NCBI GenBank assembly: GCA_949130485.1
Contig: OX422191.1
Span: 3,485,840 to 3,549,839 of the forward strand
DNA: 64,000 nucleotides
Reading direction: 5' to 3'
DNA from: Agelas oroides
Lineage: Eukaryota; Porifera; Demospongiae; Agelasida; Agelasidae
Shown: piece by piece, positions 1-10,196 of the stretch
Layout of the letters: each line of letters opens with the position of its first letter
Numbering within the stretch: position 1 is the stretch's first letter
Translations under genes and position numbers: made by a program
The notes under the pieces: model-generated
What the model saw: only the letters and a program-made list of their open reading frames with translations
What the model was told of the DNA's origin: nothing
Databases searched by the model: none

Positions 1-155
1 GTCACGTACACAACAGGCATGCAACTGAGATGACCAAAATATGGTTGAAGTAACCCAAATGTTTTTACAGTGTAGTGTTGGTAAAAGATGCAGGACCACT
101 GTTCTGGGACTCAAGTACAGCGACTAATGCAGTCCTTGGAGCCATTGCATCAGTA

Positions 156-596
156 TACCGTAAACGCTTTAATTAACGCGCCTCTCTAATGAAAGCGCCC
201 CTTTGACAGGAAACAAATTTTTCTCACTCTAACGCGGGCGCCCTTTGACGCCATAAATATTTTTCTAGGGGCGCTTTCTATTAGGAGAGATTTCGCACCG
301 CACTGTGGATTTCCCGTCTCCATCTCTGTGCTGAGCCTTTCATTGATCTCTGGACTCCAAACACGCTTGTATTCATGATATCTTCGAATATCATACTCAA
401 ATTCGATCGTTGTCAGTGTAGCCAAACCCAGCTCTTTCAAACTTCACAGAAAGGTGTCAGCTGCGCTCTAATTCAAAGGCGCCTCTCTAACTAAGGCGCC
501 CCCAAGGGTCCGAAGTAATTTTTGACGCTCCAAACAAGGTGCCTTTGCGGATCGTAATTATTTTTTAACGGCGCATTAATTAAAGCGTTTACGGTA
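156..596. mobile_element. MITE-like inverted-repeat element with empty paralogous site
   Basis: The ends are near-perfect inverted repeats: TACCGTAAACGCTTTAATTA at the left and its complement TAATTAAAGCGTTTACGGTA at the right. The interior has further inverted GCGCC-rich blocks and no credible gene. The paralogous locus near 49105-49125 reads straight through (CATCAGTATAAGCTCCATGC), so the 441 bp are an insertion. A TA-type target is suggested but not proven. The superfamily is not identified. Confidence 0.75.
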
Positions 597-688
597 CCTT
601 CCATGCATAAAATCTTGCACAGTAATATAAAACAGGGAAGACACCAACTTCACTGCAGGTATCTGGAATTATCAAGCATCATAGGGCT

Positions 689-747
689 ATAGTCTCGAAC
701 CCAGACCCCCCTTCAACCCTCTCAAGGAGGGTCTGGGAACGAGACTA
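689..747. mobile_element. hairpin element (TAGTCTCG ends), 9-bp target duplication
   Basis: A 59-bp foldback whose ends are TAGTCTCG and CGAGACTA around CCCAGACCC/GGGTCTGGG. It is flanked by the direct repeat CATAGGGCT (680-688 and 748-756). The 49-kb paralogue has a single CATAGGGCT and no insert. It belongs to the window-wide 9-bp-target hairpin family. Confidence 0.85.
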
Positions 748-2763
748 CATAGGGCTAGTGATGAGTGATTACAGTATCAATGCTTAGTCAAAGGAGCATG
801 TCATGAAGTTATGGACTAGGTATAGTTCAGTGTTGAGTGCTGTGTCACAGGACCAAATGGTAAGTGAAACTGGAAGTCCATTGTTGTGCACCTTACTTTG
901 TGAACAAGATCGCTGTGAGCCCCAAGTCATCCCTTGAGATGTTTGTGAACAAGATCTCTCTCTACCACTAGTCATCTCGTCTCTGCCTGTGCAGCTATTT
1001 GAGTAAATTCCCTTACCCGTTCGGTCCTGGTATACTCATGGGATAGAATTACGTGCTTTCATTGTATGTAAAATGCCCAAAAGTATGCACAACATGTAGC
1101 CTTCCATAGGGAAAAAAATTATGTCTTTTGCCTCAACTAGATAATCTTAGTAATTGGCTATGAATCTCCATTGGGAGTCACTGGAGAGGTACCCTGTTAT
1201 TATTTCATATCCTACGTAAAAATTCCCCTTATATAGTCAAGATACCTTTCTAAAGAATTACGTCCTTTTCCGCAAAGGTAACCCCCTGTGCATTCTTCAC
1301 AGAATTGGCCATGAGTTCATTCACATTCACAAAAACACTTGGGTGACTTTAACCACATTTTTAGGTTGTCTCAGTTCCATCAGTGTGACCAAGGAATGCT
1401 ATCAAATAGGTTTTTTTTCAAAGTCCTTTGATGACTTTTTCCATCTTTACACAAGATCTATTTGCCTATATTCCTGGCATTTCTACCACAACCATGCAAC
1501 CAAGGAACTCTCCAGGTGCAGATGTGTAAGATCAGCAAACCTCAGCAGAAATGTGGATTTATAGGCTCTGAAAGGAGATACTAACTTAACAAAAGAGGAA
1601 AGCCACACTCTGTTAAAATTGTAAGCACTCCTTGAACTTTACATGTCATGCACACAAAAGGAATGCAACTGAGGTGACCATGCAAAATATGGTTAAAGTA
1701 CCTAAACCTTTTTACAGTGCGCAGGAGTCACCAGAGGGGTAACCATGTTATTACTTAAAATCTATCGCAAAAATTCCCCATATAATATATCAGCCCTTAT
1801 ATATAGAGAGAATTACATCCATTGCCTCAAAGGTAACCCCTGTGCATTTATCACAGAAATGGCCACAAATCTTATTTACATTTCCTCAGGGGGTTAACTG
1901 GGGCAATAACTTAAAAGTTTAGTAACTTAAAGGCAAGAGCATTGCACTATCAGCTTGTAGGATAATATTGCAAGCTATCAAAACTAGAGTCGGAGAAGGC
2001 CTGGGAACGGGGCTAGGTCTGATGCTGGACAGGTCTAACCTCCTTCCCAGGCCACTCCCAGAATTTATCTCCCAGCCAGATTTTATCTCCCATCTGAGAG
2101 ATAAAATCTGGGAGTGGCCTGGGCATTCCAGTGCTCTCCCTGCCTCAGGTTTTGATCGGTTGCTTTGCTAGCCTAGCTAGCCTAGCCTCGTTCCCAGGCT
2201 TTCGCCGCCGTCAGTTCTCACTTGGGTTGTGCAAGTCATTGTAATTGTGTTCTTCTATCTTTGGTGTTCCACACTTAGTAACTAGCTGATTCTGTATAAA
2301 TATGCCCTGTACATGTCCTGAGATTAATGTTTGAATCAGAACACTACACCACTATTTCTGCATTGGTAAGTATTTGGGGGGGGGGGGGATGTTTGGGAAC
2401 GAGGCTATTGTACCCAGGGCCTGGGTATGAAGCAATAATTTGCTTCACACACTGCAAGCAATCAAAACTGGAAGTTGGTCTGCAAGAGTAGGAATGCTGG
2501 CCTTGTTCCAAAACGAAGTACGTTACTCTCATGGTCAGATTGCAACTAGTATAGTCTCGTGCCCAAACCCTCTCACACGTGAACCAGATTGCTTGCCTCA
2601 TGAGCGCTACTCAATCACACTGAATAAGCAGTAATCACAAAGGAGTAAAGGCATAGGACGACTCATAAAGCCAGTCCTATAACCATTGCTAAGTAGAATA
2701 CAAGAGTAATGACTAAGCACGCTATGAAGAGAACATTGCACCAGTGATTGGTGCGTTTTTTGT

Positions 2764-2835
2764 TCCCATTTCCATTTCCAGTTTCAGTTTCCATTTCCAG
2801 TTTCCATTTCCAGTTTCCATTTTATTTCCGTTTCC
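2764..2835. repeat. TTTCCA/TTTCCAG hexamer-type microsatellite
   Basis: Imperfect runs of CCATTTCCA and CAGTTTCCA units. Confidence 0.8.
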
Positions 2836-2923
2836 TGCTTTTCCATATGCCCCTGGTAACAAGGCTAGGACATGCAGATGTACTTGATAAACACTAAAAC
2901 CATGTCACCTATACAGAGGTTTT

Positions 2924-3088
2924 CAGGTTGGTTGAGGGATGCTGCAGAGTAGCAAATCATTCAAGCATGCCTAATTAAATAATGGCAAGCGGTACATCAA
3001 ACACAACACTTGTCATTATTTAATTAGCCACGCATGAGTGATTTGCTACTCTGCAGCTATGCTACCTCAACCAACCTGAAAACCTCTG
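2924..3088. mobile_element. TA-flanked MITE with CAGAGGTTTTC ends
   Basis: Inverted ends of about 75-80 bp (CAGAGGTTTTCAGGTTGGTT and complement), flanked by TA on both sides. The same termini (CAGAGGTTTTCAGGTT) bound a second element at 21089-21285, so this is a family. There is no coding capacity. Confidence 0.75.
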
Positions 3089-3788
3089 TAATGTCCATGT
3101 AACATTTATTGTTGGGCTTTGAGTAAATCAGATGTAGCTATTTCCATGTTTTTATTTTCATTTTCATTGAATTTATGATTATGCAGCATTTCTCTTACAT
3201 ACTATGATTCCTCCTTGTTGATTGTACACTAACTTATTGTTTGTATAAAGAACCAAACTTATTGAGATTCATATTCAACTCATTGACAATTTACACTCTC
3301 CCTCTGGTGACCCTGAGGAACGTAAATGAAATTCATAGTCAATTCAGTGCTGATTGTAGATATTTACATTTAAGGCAATGGACGTAATTCAAAGAGTATC
3401 TTGCCTATATTTTTACATTAGATGTGAAGTAATAACAGGGTACCTCCTGGTGACTCCTGAGTGAATGTGCCAATAATATCCAATTCCATGAAGAATGCAC
3501 AGGAATTTTATTTACCTTTGAAGAAAATGAGCAAAGTAACCGCACCCCAAGATGCTCACGGAAGGTTAGTGCTGCAGGTTTACCTTGGCTCGAACACTTC
3601 AGAGTTCAGTGGTATACGTAGGTGAAATCTTTGTTAGTAGGCTTTAGGGATAAAAGTTCACTGCTACTTGGCCACAAGACCTGAAGTAGGTTTTAGAGAT
3701 CAGGGTTTTGTGCTGCAAATTTACCTAAAGTAAAAAGCCTTAGAGTTCAGAGTTTTGTGGCTTCTTAAAAAAGCTTTACCCTCAAGGG

Positions 3789-3831
3789 TAGCCTCGTACC
3801 CAGGCCTTTAATTGGCCTGGGTACTAGGCTA
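3789..3831. mobile_element. minimal hairpin element, 9-bp target duplication
   Basis: Only 43 bp: TAGCCTCGTACCCAGGCC, a short loop, then GGCCTGGGTACTAGGCTA. It is flanked by CCTCAAGGG at 3780-3788 and 3832-3840. This is one of the shortest members of the TAGCCTCG family and shows that the termini alone are enough to be mobilised. Confidence 0.85.
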
Positions 3832-4406
3832 CCTCAAGGGAAGAGCCAGACATCAGTTTATCAATCGTGAATAGTGAGGCACACCTTCACCTGCTTCATA
3901 CTCACGCGTTACGCGCATAATATTAGCCTGAACCCCATGCACGGTAGCGCGCTCAACACACACAATGATTTTATACGTAGTATATTGAACGTGTGACGTC
4001 ACGTAAGTGGAAAAATCGCTTCGGGAGTCACAGTGAGGGGGTGACAGTGGTGTAGCTGGTGAACAGAAGGGAGAGTTGTTGGTGTACCAAAGTTTCATTC
4101 ATGGGGCAAGTGCACCATGCCATTAACGAATATCAACTCAGATTGGATGTCCAACGCTTCCTCCGGCCTGTGTATTATATTGGTTTATATTATTTACGCT
4201 GGTCCTTAAGTTGCATCTTGGGGTGTAATGACAAAATTCTTTCCCTATATAAAGGTGTCTTGCCATAGATAATATACCCTAGGGTATATTATCTTGCCTA
4301 AATTTTTATGTTAGATGTGTGAAGCCATAACGGGGTACCCTCTATAGTGACTCCTGATGGATGTAATTTGAGTGTTATTGAGATTCATAGCCAATTAGCT
4401 ACTTGT

Positions 4407-5215
4407 ATTTGAGGCAAAGACGCAATTCTTTCCTTACATTTTGTGCATACTTTTGGGCATTTTACGTACAATAAAAGCATGTAATTCTATCCCATGAGTA
4501 TCCCAAGGCGCAAAAGACGTACTTCTTTCCCATGAGTCACTCATGGGAATGATTGCTAACGTAATTCTTTCAGATGGGTAACACATGGGATTTTTCTTTG
4601 ATTTTACATATTTTCGAAGTGACCTTCCCATTCCTTTTTTCGTTCTCTGCTTTTCCAGTGCCCTTATGAAACTTCTCCAGACCAGAAGAATAAAAACTTG
4701 AATTCTAGATTAATGAACTCAATTTTGGACTCAATATTTCATGAAATGTAAATTGCTTAATTAAGTATAGTAACTTTCTTCCCACGCACACATCTGACGA
4801 ATCCCTTCAAAGCGTTGCACAAAGTCTAAGGCCTCAATTCATTGATTATTAGTTTCCCACCGTCGGCTCACATGGATTTTCTGCGCACGCGATAGAATCT
4901 ATTCGTATTTGCGCAACGTGAGATATATGTGTAATGAGCCTAGCGATGAACGTAACGCTAACAAAGGGTCTGGTCTACTGCCCAGCATTAAAAAAAAAAA
5001 AAAAACCTGGCAATGGCGTATAATAGCGTTGATCCTCCTGCAATCACGTTTGTAAACTTCATGACATTGTTACCGTACCATTGTATGACGGCTATGACAA
5101 ATACATAATGGCAATACCCCGCCCGTCCGCATTGTGTGCAAGGGAAGCATCTCAAGATGAGCTATTAGCATGCATACTGCAAATTTACGCGGACACAGAG
5201 TAATAAATTTAACAT
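4407..5215. repeat. segmental duplication block, right part
   Basis: Collinear with 49325-50350 (shared ATTTGAGGCAAAGACGCAA, GATAGAATCTATTCGTATTT and GAACGTAACGCTAACAAAGG). The 49-kb copy contains an extra 183-bp MITE at the position equivalent to about 4748, so here this block is the empty site. It includes a poly(A) run at 4989-5005. No gene is recognised. Confidence 0.75.
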
Positions 5216-5237
5216 TAAATGATTCTTGGATTCTTAC

Positions 5238-5286
5238 CACCCATCACTTTCAAGTTCAGCTGGTGACTCAAGCCTAAATTGGTTCA
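5238..5286 (-). other. exon-like 49-nt segment with splice-site flanks (paralogue of 53549-53597)
   Basis: On the minus strand a CAG acceptor is followed by 49 nt and then a GTAAGA donor. The open frame reads N-Q-F-R-L-E-S-P-A-E-L-E-S-D-G with split codons at both ends. A second copy at 53549-53597 has the same acceptor, donor and length and reads N-R-F-R-F-E-S-P-A-E-L-E-S-D-G. The protein family is not recognised. It could instead be part of a duplicated non-coding repeat. Confidence 0.35.
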
Positions 5287-6037
5287 CTGCACACGGTATC
5301 ACGTCCAGGTGGGCTGTCAATAATCACTGGAGTGGACTACACTGGAATGGACTACTGGAATGGACTACTGGACTGACCTTTTTTGTGGTAAAAATCATTT
5401 GTATGGCAGATTTTCCTGCCAGTACATGCATTATATAGGTTTCTGACATGAATCTGTTTCTGCAGCAAGTGCAATACAGCCAGTTCAACGACTGCCAGCA
5501 TTCGTAATATATCAAGCAAATCGTACGTTTTGAACAGAACTGGAACCAATCTGATCCAGATCCGTACCCAGAAACGCAACGGAACTTTTTGGCAACGGGT
5601 CTGATACCGGACTGTATATCGGATCTGTGTCAGTTCTGCAGCTCTGTATCAGTTCGACAAAACAGCCCTAAGACATGCTATTCATACAGGTCTGATACAG
5701 ATATGTGCTTACTGATCTGATACTGTCCTGATGTTAGCTACTGCGGTATTGATTCAGTTTCGAAAATACGCCCGTAACATAACTTTTTGGCAACGGAAAT
5801 GTATCGGGTCAGAAAATTTTCGGCTGTGACATGCACAGATTAGTGTCTTACTATACACAAATTCCACCGTACCCTCTGTCAGAGGGAGGGAGGTTAATTG
5901 AGCATAATGTGAGCATAAAACTCCAGAGCATCGTTTCCACGGTGTCTGGAAAACGCGGATCAACGGATCAGCGGATCACGGACTACAATGCAAAAGTGGG
6001 CTGAAATCACGCCCACTACTAACTGCATGTAGCTGAA
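5287..6037. other. intergenic; contains inverted copy of the 15-kb gene's upstream region
   Basis: There is no gene. Degenerate short repeats (GATCTGATAC/CTGATACAG) fill 5540-5740. About 5935-6030 is an inverted, diverged copy of 14935-15035, just upstream of the DRE-TIM/EF-hand gene, including GTTTTCCAGACACCG and GTTGATCCGCGTTTTCC. Confidence 0.6.
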
Positions 6038-6668
6038 CTAGACGAATGCAGGGCATTGTGGGGCGAGCCTGAGCAAGCAGTATGCCAAGGACTACAACTG
6101 TTCATACGCAGTTCGTATACACGCGTGCCCTTTCGCACTTCTTGTCGAGGTGTCGAAGTTGGCGTGGCATTTAGTAAGAAGTGAAGTTGCTGTTTGTCTA
6201 CTGTGCCTCATCCGAGTGTATAAATGACAGAGGCAGTGTTGTACATTATTCACACAGGAATGACCTCGTAATTGAAAGTCTTCAATTCCGTTGGCCAACC
6301 CACATCAATAGTTTTCTGCTTAGGGATGAGAAACAATGAACTGATTTGGCTAACATGCAATTTTTTTTTTCACACAATCACCATTATGGTTTATCAATTT
6401 TTGTTGTAAACAACATGACATTAGTGTGATATAAAAGTGATGACACAATATTTCCTGTTTACATGAGAGCTTACATTGGAGTTTCTATTGACCAAATGAG
6501 CTTCAAATGGTGCATGGTGGTAGTTTTTATACACATTGCCAGTGAGTTAGTGGATGTTGGTTGGTTCAGTTTTTCCATGCATTAGGGCTGTGTCATTGCT
6601 ATTTCAACACCATTGTTGGTAGCCACAAAAAAGTTTTCCATATTTTCTATGACATCATGGGTTGAAGT

Positions 6669-7126
6669 TAGCCTCGTTCCCAGGCCTACCCCGTTTTTTG
6701 TTCTTCGGTTTGCGTTCAATATAATACACGGAGGCGGAAGAGCGCGAAAACGGGGAAGGCCTGGGAACACTTGTCACGTGAATGACGTCTGGTGGACGCG
6801 AGGTGGACGTAGGGGGGGCGGTGCCCAACTACAAATAACGTACTAGACTTCATCATCGAGCGCTCCAACGATAGCCCGGACCCCAGACGTTCACGAGATC
6901 GAGAGTACTTGACTTCACTGGTAAGAAACTCGCTCTACGGTTTATTGCACACGAATTTGTAGTTGGGCACCGCCCCCCCCCCTACGTCCACCTCGCGTCC
7001 ACCAGACGTCATTCACGTGACAAGTGTTCCCAGGCCTTCCCCGTTTTTCGCGCTCTTCCGCCTCCGTGTATTATATTGAACGCAAACCGAAGAACAAAAA
7101 ACGGGGTAGGCCTGGGAACGAGGCTA
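6669..7126. mobile_element. 458-bp foldback element of the TAGCCTCG family
   Basis: Very long inverted arms from TAGCCTCGTTCCCAGGCC inward on each side, with a small unique centre (about 6840-6950). It is flanked by GGTTGAAGT at 6660-6668 and 7127-7135 (9-bp duplication). It sits inside Helitron-like copy 1. No coding region is seen. Confidence 0.85.
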
Positions 7127-7309
7127 GGTTGAAGTTGCAAGGCCTATTAAAGATCACATGAATCATTCCATTTTCTCTGAGAGTTTCAACTCCAGGTTGC
7201 TGAACATCGTGCTGGCTAGAAGAGTCTATATTTTGCATCATGATTGTCTCTGGCAGATTGTGTAGTGGAGACAACTGTGGCAAATGCTTCTCATTCTTGC
7301 TTACCTGGG

Positions 7310-7354
7310 TAGTCTCGTTCCCTTCTTAGTGGGGAGAGCCTGGGAACGAGGCTA
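7310..7354. mobile_element. shortened hairpin element in Helitron copy 1
   Basis: Same insertion site as 8440-8515, 9610-9685, 13599-13674 and 42300-42377 in the sister copies (ACCTGGGT on both sides), but the left arm is truncated, leaving about 45 bp. The shared site shows that the hairpin entered the ancestral Helitron before it multiplied. Confidence 0.75.
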
Positions 7355-7385
7355 CACCTGGGTACAGTTCACTGAAATCACACAG

Positions 7386-7478
7386 CTATTGCTTGAATTC
7401 TTTGTTGTTAAAGATCACCTGACGGATGGCGTCCTTTTCCTCCTTGACGTCGGCTTCTCTAGCGACCACGGAAGCCAT
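7386..7478 (-). CDS. 30-codon micro-ORF in Helitron-like copy 1
   Basis: Open frame starting M-A-S-V and ending with the core IRQVIFNNKEFKQ before TAG. The same frame is open in all five copies of this Helitron-like element. Differences are a few substitutions and one in-frame Glu insertion. It may be a captured gene fragment rather than a translated peptide. The function is unknown. Confidence 0.35.
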   Translation of the reverse strand: MASVVAREADVKEEKDAIRQVIFNNKEFKQ

Positions 7479-7640
7479 GTACGCTAATGCGATATTGGAA
7501 GCCCTACATCTTCGTGCGACCAAGCGCGGCGTGCGGGTGATTCTCTTGCGGTCACGGAAGCCATGTACGCGAATGCGATATTGGAAGCCCTACATACTTC
7601 ATACGATCAAGCGCGGCGCGCGGGTGACGGTCGTACGATA

Positions 7641-7704
7641 ATTGGGGCGAGCCTGAGCGAGCCCCACATAGACGGTACAGCTGGGAGATTTCATATATGT
7701 ATTA
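7641..7704. repeat. 60-bp Helitron terminal module between copies 1 and 2
   Basis: TTGGGGCGAGCCTGAGCGAG followed by CCCCACATAGACGGTAC and a TTTCATATATG tail. Other modules lie at 8812-8862, 13249-13313, 14424-14482 and 41942-42003. Its GGGGCGAGCCTGAGC is the complement of the GCTCAGGCTCGCCCC near the CTAG end, as expected of paired terminal repeats. The flanking TTATTA-type sequence looks like the insertion target. Confidence 0.6.
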
Positions 7705-8439
7705 CTAGACGAATGCAGGGCATTGTGGGGCGAGCCTGAGCAAGCAGTATGCCAAGGACTACAATTGCGTATGCGCAGTTTGTACACACGCGCGCGTACT
7801 CCTTCGCACTTGTCGAGGTGTCGAAGTTGGCGTGGCGTTTAGTAAGAAGTAAAGTTGCTGTTTGCTTACTGTGCCTCATCCAAGTGTAGAAATGACAAAG
7901 GCAGCGTTGTACATTATTCACACAGGAATGACCTCGTAATTGAAAGTCTTCAAATCCACATCTAGTTTTCTGCTTATGGGTGAGAAACAATGAATTGGTT
8001 TGGAAGAGGCTAACATGCAATTTTTTGTGTACAAATCACCATTATGGTTTATCAATTTTTGTTGTAAACAACATGACATTACACTAATAACGATATAAAA
8101 GTGATGACATAATATTTCCTGTTTGCATGAGAGCTTACACTGGAGTTTCTATCGACCAAATGAGCTTCAAATGGTAGTTTTTTACACATTGCCAGTGAGT
8201 TAGTGGATGTTGGTTGGTTCAGTTTTTCCATTAGGGCTGTGTCATTGCTATCTCAACACCATCGTTGGTAGCCACAAATGTTTTCCATTTTTTCTATGAC
8301 ATTTTCTCTGAGAGTTTCTACTCCAGGTTGCTGAACGTCGTGCTGGCTAGAAAAGTCTATATTTGCATCATCATTGTCTCTGGCAGATTGTGTAGTGGAG
8401 ACAATTGTGGCAAATGCTTCCCATTCTTGCTTACCTGAG

Positions 8440-8515
8440 TAGCCTCGTTCCCAGGCTCTCCCCGCTAAGAAGGGCCCTCCCCCCTCTTAGTGGGGAGAGC
8501 CTGGGAACGAGGCTA
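8440..8515. mobile_element. hairpin element in Helitron copy 2
   Basis: TAGCCTCGTTCCCAGGC to GCCTGGGAACGAGGCTA with complementary CTCCCC/GGGGAG arms, at the conserved ACCTGGGT site of the host element. Confidence 0.8.
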
Positions 8516-8546
8516 CACCTGGGTACAGTTCACTGAAATCACACAG

Positions 8547-8642
8547 CTATTGCTTGAATTCTTTGTTGTTAAAGATCACCTGACGGATGGTGTCCTTTTC
8601 CTCCTTGACGTCGGCTTCTTCTCTTGCGGTCACGGAAGCCAT
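8547..8642 (-). CDS. 31-codon micro-ORF in Helitron-like copy 2
   Basis: M-A-S-V-T-A-R-E-E-A-D-V start and IRQVIFNNKEFKQ end. It has one extra in-frame Glu compared with copies 1 and 4. A longer upstream in-frame extension exists because of the 80-bp duplication, but the shared ATG is preferred as it is present in all copies. Confidence 0.35.
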   Translation of the reverse strand: MASVTAREEADVKEEKDTIRQVIFNNKEFKQ

Positions 8643-9609
8643 GTACGCTAATGCGCTATTGGAAGCCCTACATACTTCATGCGACCAAGCGCGGCGCGCG
8701 GGTGATTCTCTTGCGGTCACGGAAGCCATGTACGCGAATGCGAAGCCCTACATACTTCGTGCGACCAAGCGCGGCGCGCGGGTGACGGTCGTACGATAAT
8801 AATTGGGGCGAGCCTGAGCGAGCCCCACATAGACGGTACAACTGGGCGATTTCATATATGTACTAGATGAATGCAGGGCATTGTGGGGCGAGCCTGAGCA
8901 AGCAGTATGCCAAGGACTACAATTGCGCATGCGCAGTTCGTACACACGCGCGCGTACCCTTTCGCACTTGTCGAGGTGTCGAAGTTGGCGTGGTGTTTAG
9001 TAAGAAGTAAAGTTGCTGTTTGCTTACTGTGCCTCATCCAAGTGTAGAAATGACAAAGGGAGCGTTGTACATTATTCACACAGGAATGACCTCGTAATTG
9101 AAAGTCTTCAATTCTTGGCCAACCCACATCTAGTTTTCTGCTTAGGGGTGAGAAACAATGAATTGGTTTGGAAGAGGCTAACATGCAATTTTTTGTGTAC
9201 ACAATCACCGTTATGGTTTATCAATTTTTGTTGTAAACAACATGACATTACACTAATAATGATATAAAAGTGATGACATAATATTTCCTGTTTGCATGAG
9301 AGCTTACATTGGAGTTTCTATCGACCAAATGAGCTTCAAATGGTAGTTTTTTACACATTGCCAGTGAGTTAGTGGATGTTGGTTGGTTCAGTTTTTCCAT
9401 TAGGGCTGTGTCATTGCTATCTCAACACCATTGTTGGTAGCCACAAAAGTTTTCCATTTTTTCTATGACATTTTCTCTGAGAGTTTCTACTCCAGGTTGC
9501 TGAACGTCGTGCTGGCTAGAAGAGTCTATATTTTGCATCATCATTGTCTCTGGCAGATTGTGTAGTGGAGACAATTGTGGCAAATGCTTCCCATTCTTGC
9601 TTACCTGGG

Positions 9610-9685
9610 TAGCCTCGTTCCCAGGCTCTCCCCACTAAGAAGGGCCCTCCCCCCTCTTAGTTGGGAGAGCCTGGGAACGAGGCTA
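9610..9685. mobile_element. hairpin element in Helitron copy 3
   Basis: Same element and insertion site as 8440-8515. The left flank ACCTGGGT and the right flank ACCTGGGT are both intact. Confidence 0.8.
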
Positions 9686-9716
9686 CACCTGGGTACAGTT
9701 CACTGAAATCACACAG

Positions 9717-9812
9717 CTATTGCTTGAATTCTTTGTTGTTAAAGATCACCTGACGGATGGTGTCCTTTTCCTCCTTGACGTCGGCTTCTTCTCTTGCGGT
9801 CACGGAAGCCAT
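9717..9812 (-). CDS. 31-codon micro-ORF in Helitron-like copy 3
   Basis: Identical in reading to the micro-ORF of copy 2. Confidence 0.35.
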   Translation of the reverse strand: MASVTAREEADVKEEKDTIRQVIFNNKEFKQ

Positions 9813-10196
9813 GTACGCTAATGCGCTATTGGAAGCCCTACATACTTCATGCGACCAAGCGCGGCGCGCGGGTGATTCTCTTGCGGTCACGGAAGCCATG
9901 TACGCGAATGCGAAGCCCTACATACTTCGTGCGACCAAGCGCGGCGCGCGGGTGACGGTCGTACGATGATGATAATTGGGGCGAGCGCAGCGAGCCCCAC
10001 ACTTGTGGTGAAAACGGAAAACTGTCTATATGTTTATTTATATATATGGTACGTGCGTATTCCGTATATACATCCTGCCCTATTTGTGCGTGATGCAACA
10101 TTTCCACATGTCATGTTGTTGCAAAATTATAGTGAATAGTAGCTAGCTACGTTTGAGAAAGCCAGAAAAAAGTTGTATGTACGACTCACTTAAGTT

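Larger units (their letters stand above)
1..880. repeat. segmental duplication block, left part
   Basis: No gene is seen here. From about position 61 the sequence matches 48930-49310 in the same orientation (shared text such as GGACCACTGTTCTGGGA, GAGCCATTGCATCAGTA and GTGATGAGTGATTACAG). The copy at 49 kb lacks the two small insertions at 156-596 and 689-747, so it serves as an empty-site reference. The second part of the same duplication is at 4407-5215. The opening 60 bases resemble repeat sequence near 1640-1700 and 30480-30720. Short open frames here look like chance. Confidence 0.75.
881..4406. repeat. repeat-rich intergenic stretch without a gene
   Basis: This 3.5 kb is absent from the 49-kb copy of the surrounding block. 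It contains diverged inverted and direct repeats: 1020-1100 resembles the complement of 4430-4505, and 1140-1230, 1710-1800, 3400-3480 and 4300-4400 are versions of one sequence. Fragments of the TAGCCTCG hairpin family lie near 1990-2220 and 2390-2430. A microsatellite (2764-2835), a TA-flanked MITE (2924-3088) and a 43-bp hairpin (3789-3831) are listed separately. Short open frames look like chance. Confidence 0.6.
6038..7639 (-). mobile_element. Helitron-like non-autonomous element, copy 1 (with insertion)
   Basis: Read on the minus strand, the element ends in GCTCAGGCTCGCCCCACAAT followed by CCCTGCATTCGTCTAG, a 3' end of Helitron style (CTAG, AT-rich target). The other boundary is CGTACGAT near 7632-7639. 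It carries the 30-codon micro-ORF (7386-7478) and two nested hairpin elements (6669-7126 and 7310-7354). Copies 2 and 3 follow in the same orientation, separated only by a roughly 60-bp module beginning TTGGGGCGAGCCTGAGCGAG. Confidence 0.7.
7705..8797 (-). mobile_element. Helitron-like non-autonomous element, copy 2
   Basis: CTAG terminus at 7705-7708 (minus-strand 3' end), other boundary CGTACGAT at 8790-8797. It is head-to-tail with copies 1 and 3. It holds a hairpin insertion (8440-8515), a micro-ORF (8547-8642) and an 80-bp internal tandem duplication upstream of the micro-ORF. No replication-helicase gene is present. Confidence 0.75.
8863..9967 (-). mobile_element. Helitron-like non-autonomous element, copy 3
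   Basis: CTAG terminus at 8863-8866, other boundary CGTACGAT at 9960-9967. It is nearly identical to copy 2 and contains the hairpin (9610-9685) and micro-ORF (9717-9812). Immediately beyond it begins a different Helitron unit (about 9976). Confidence 0.75.
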
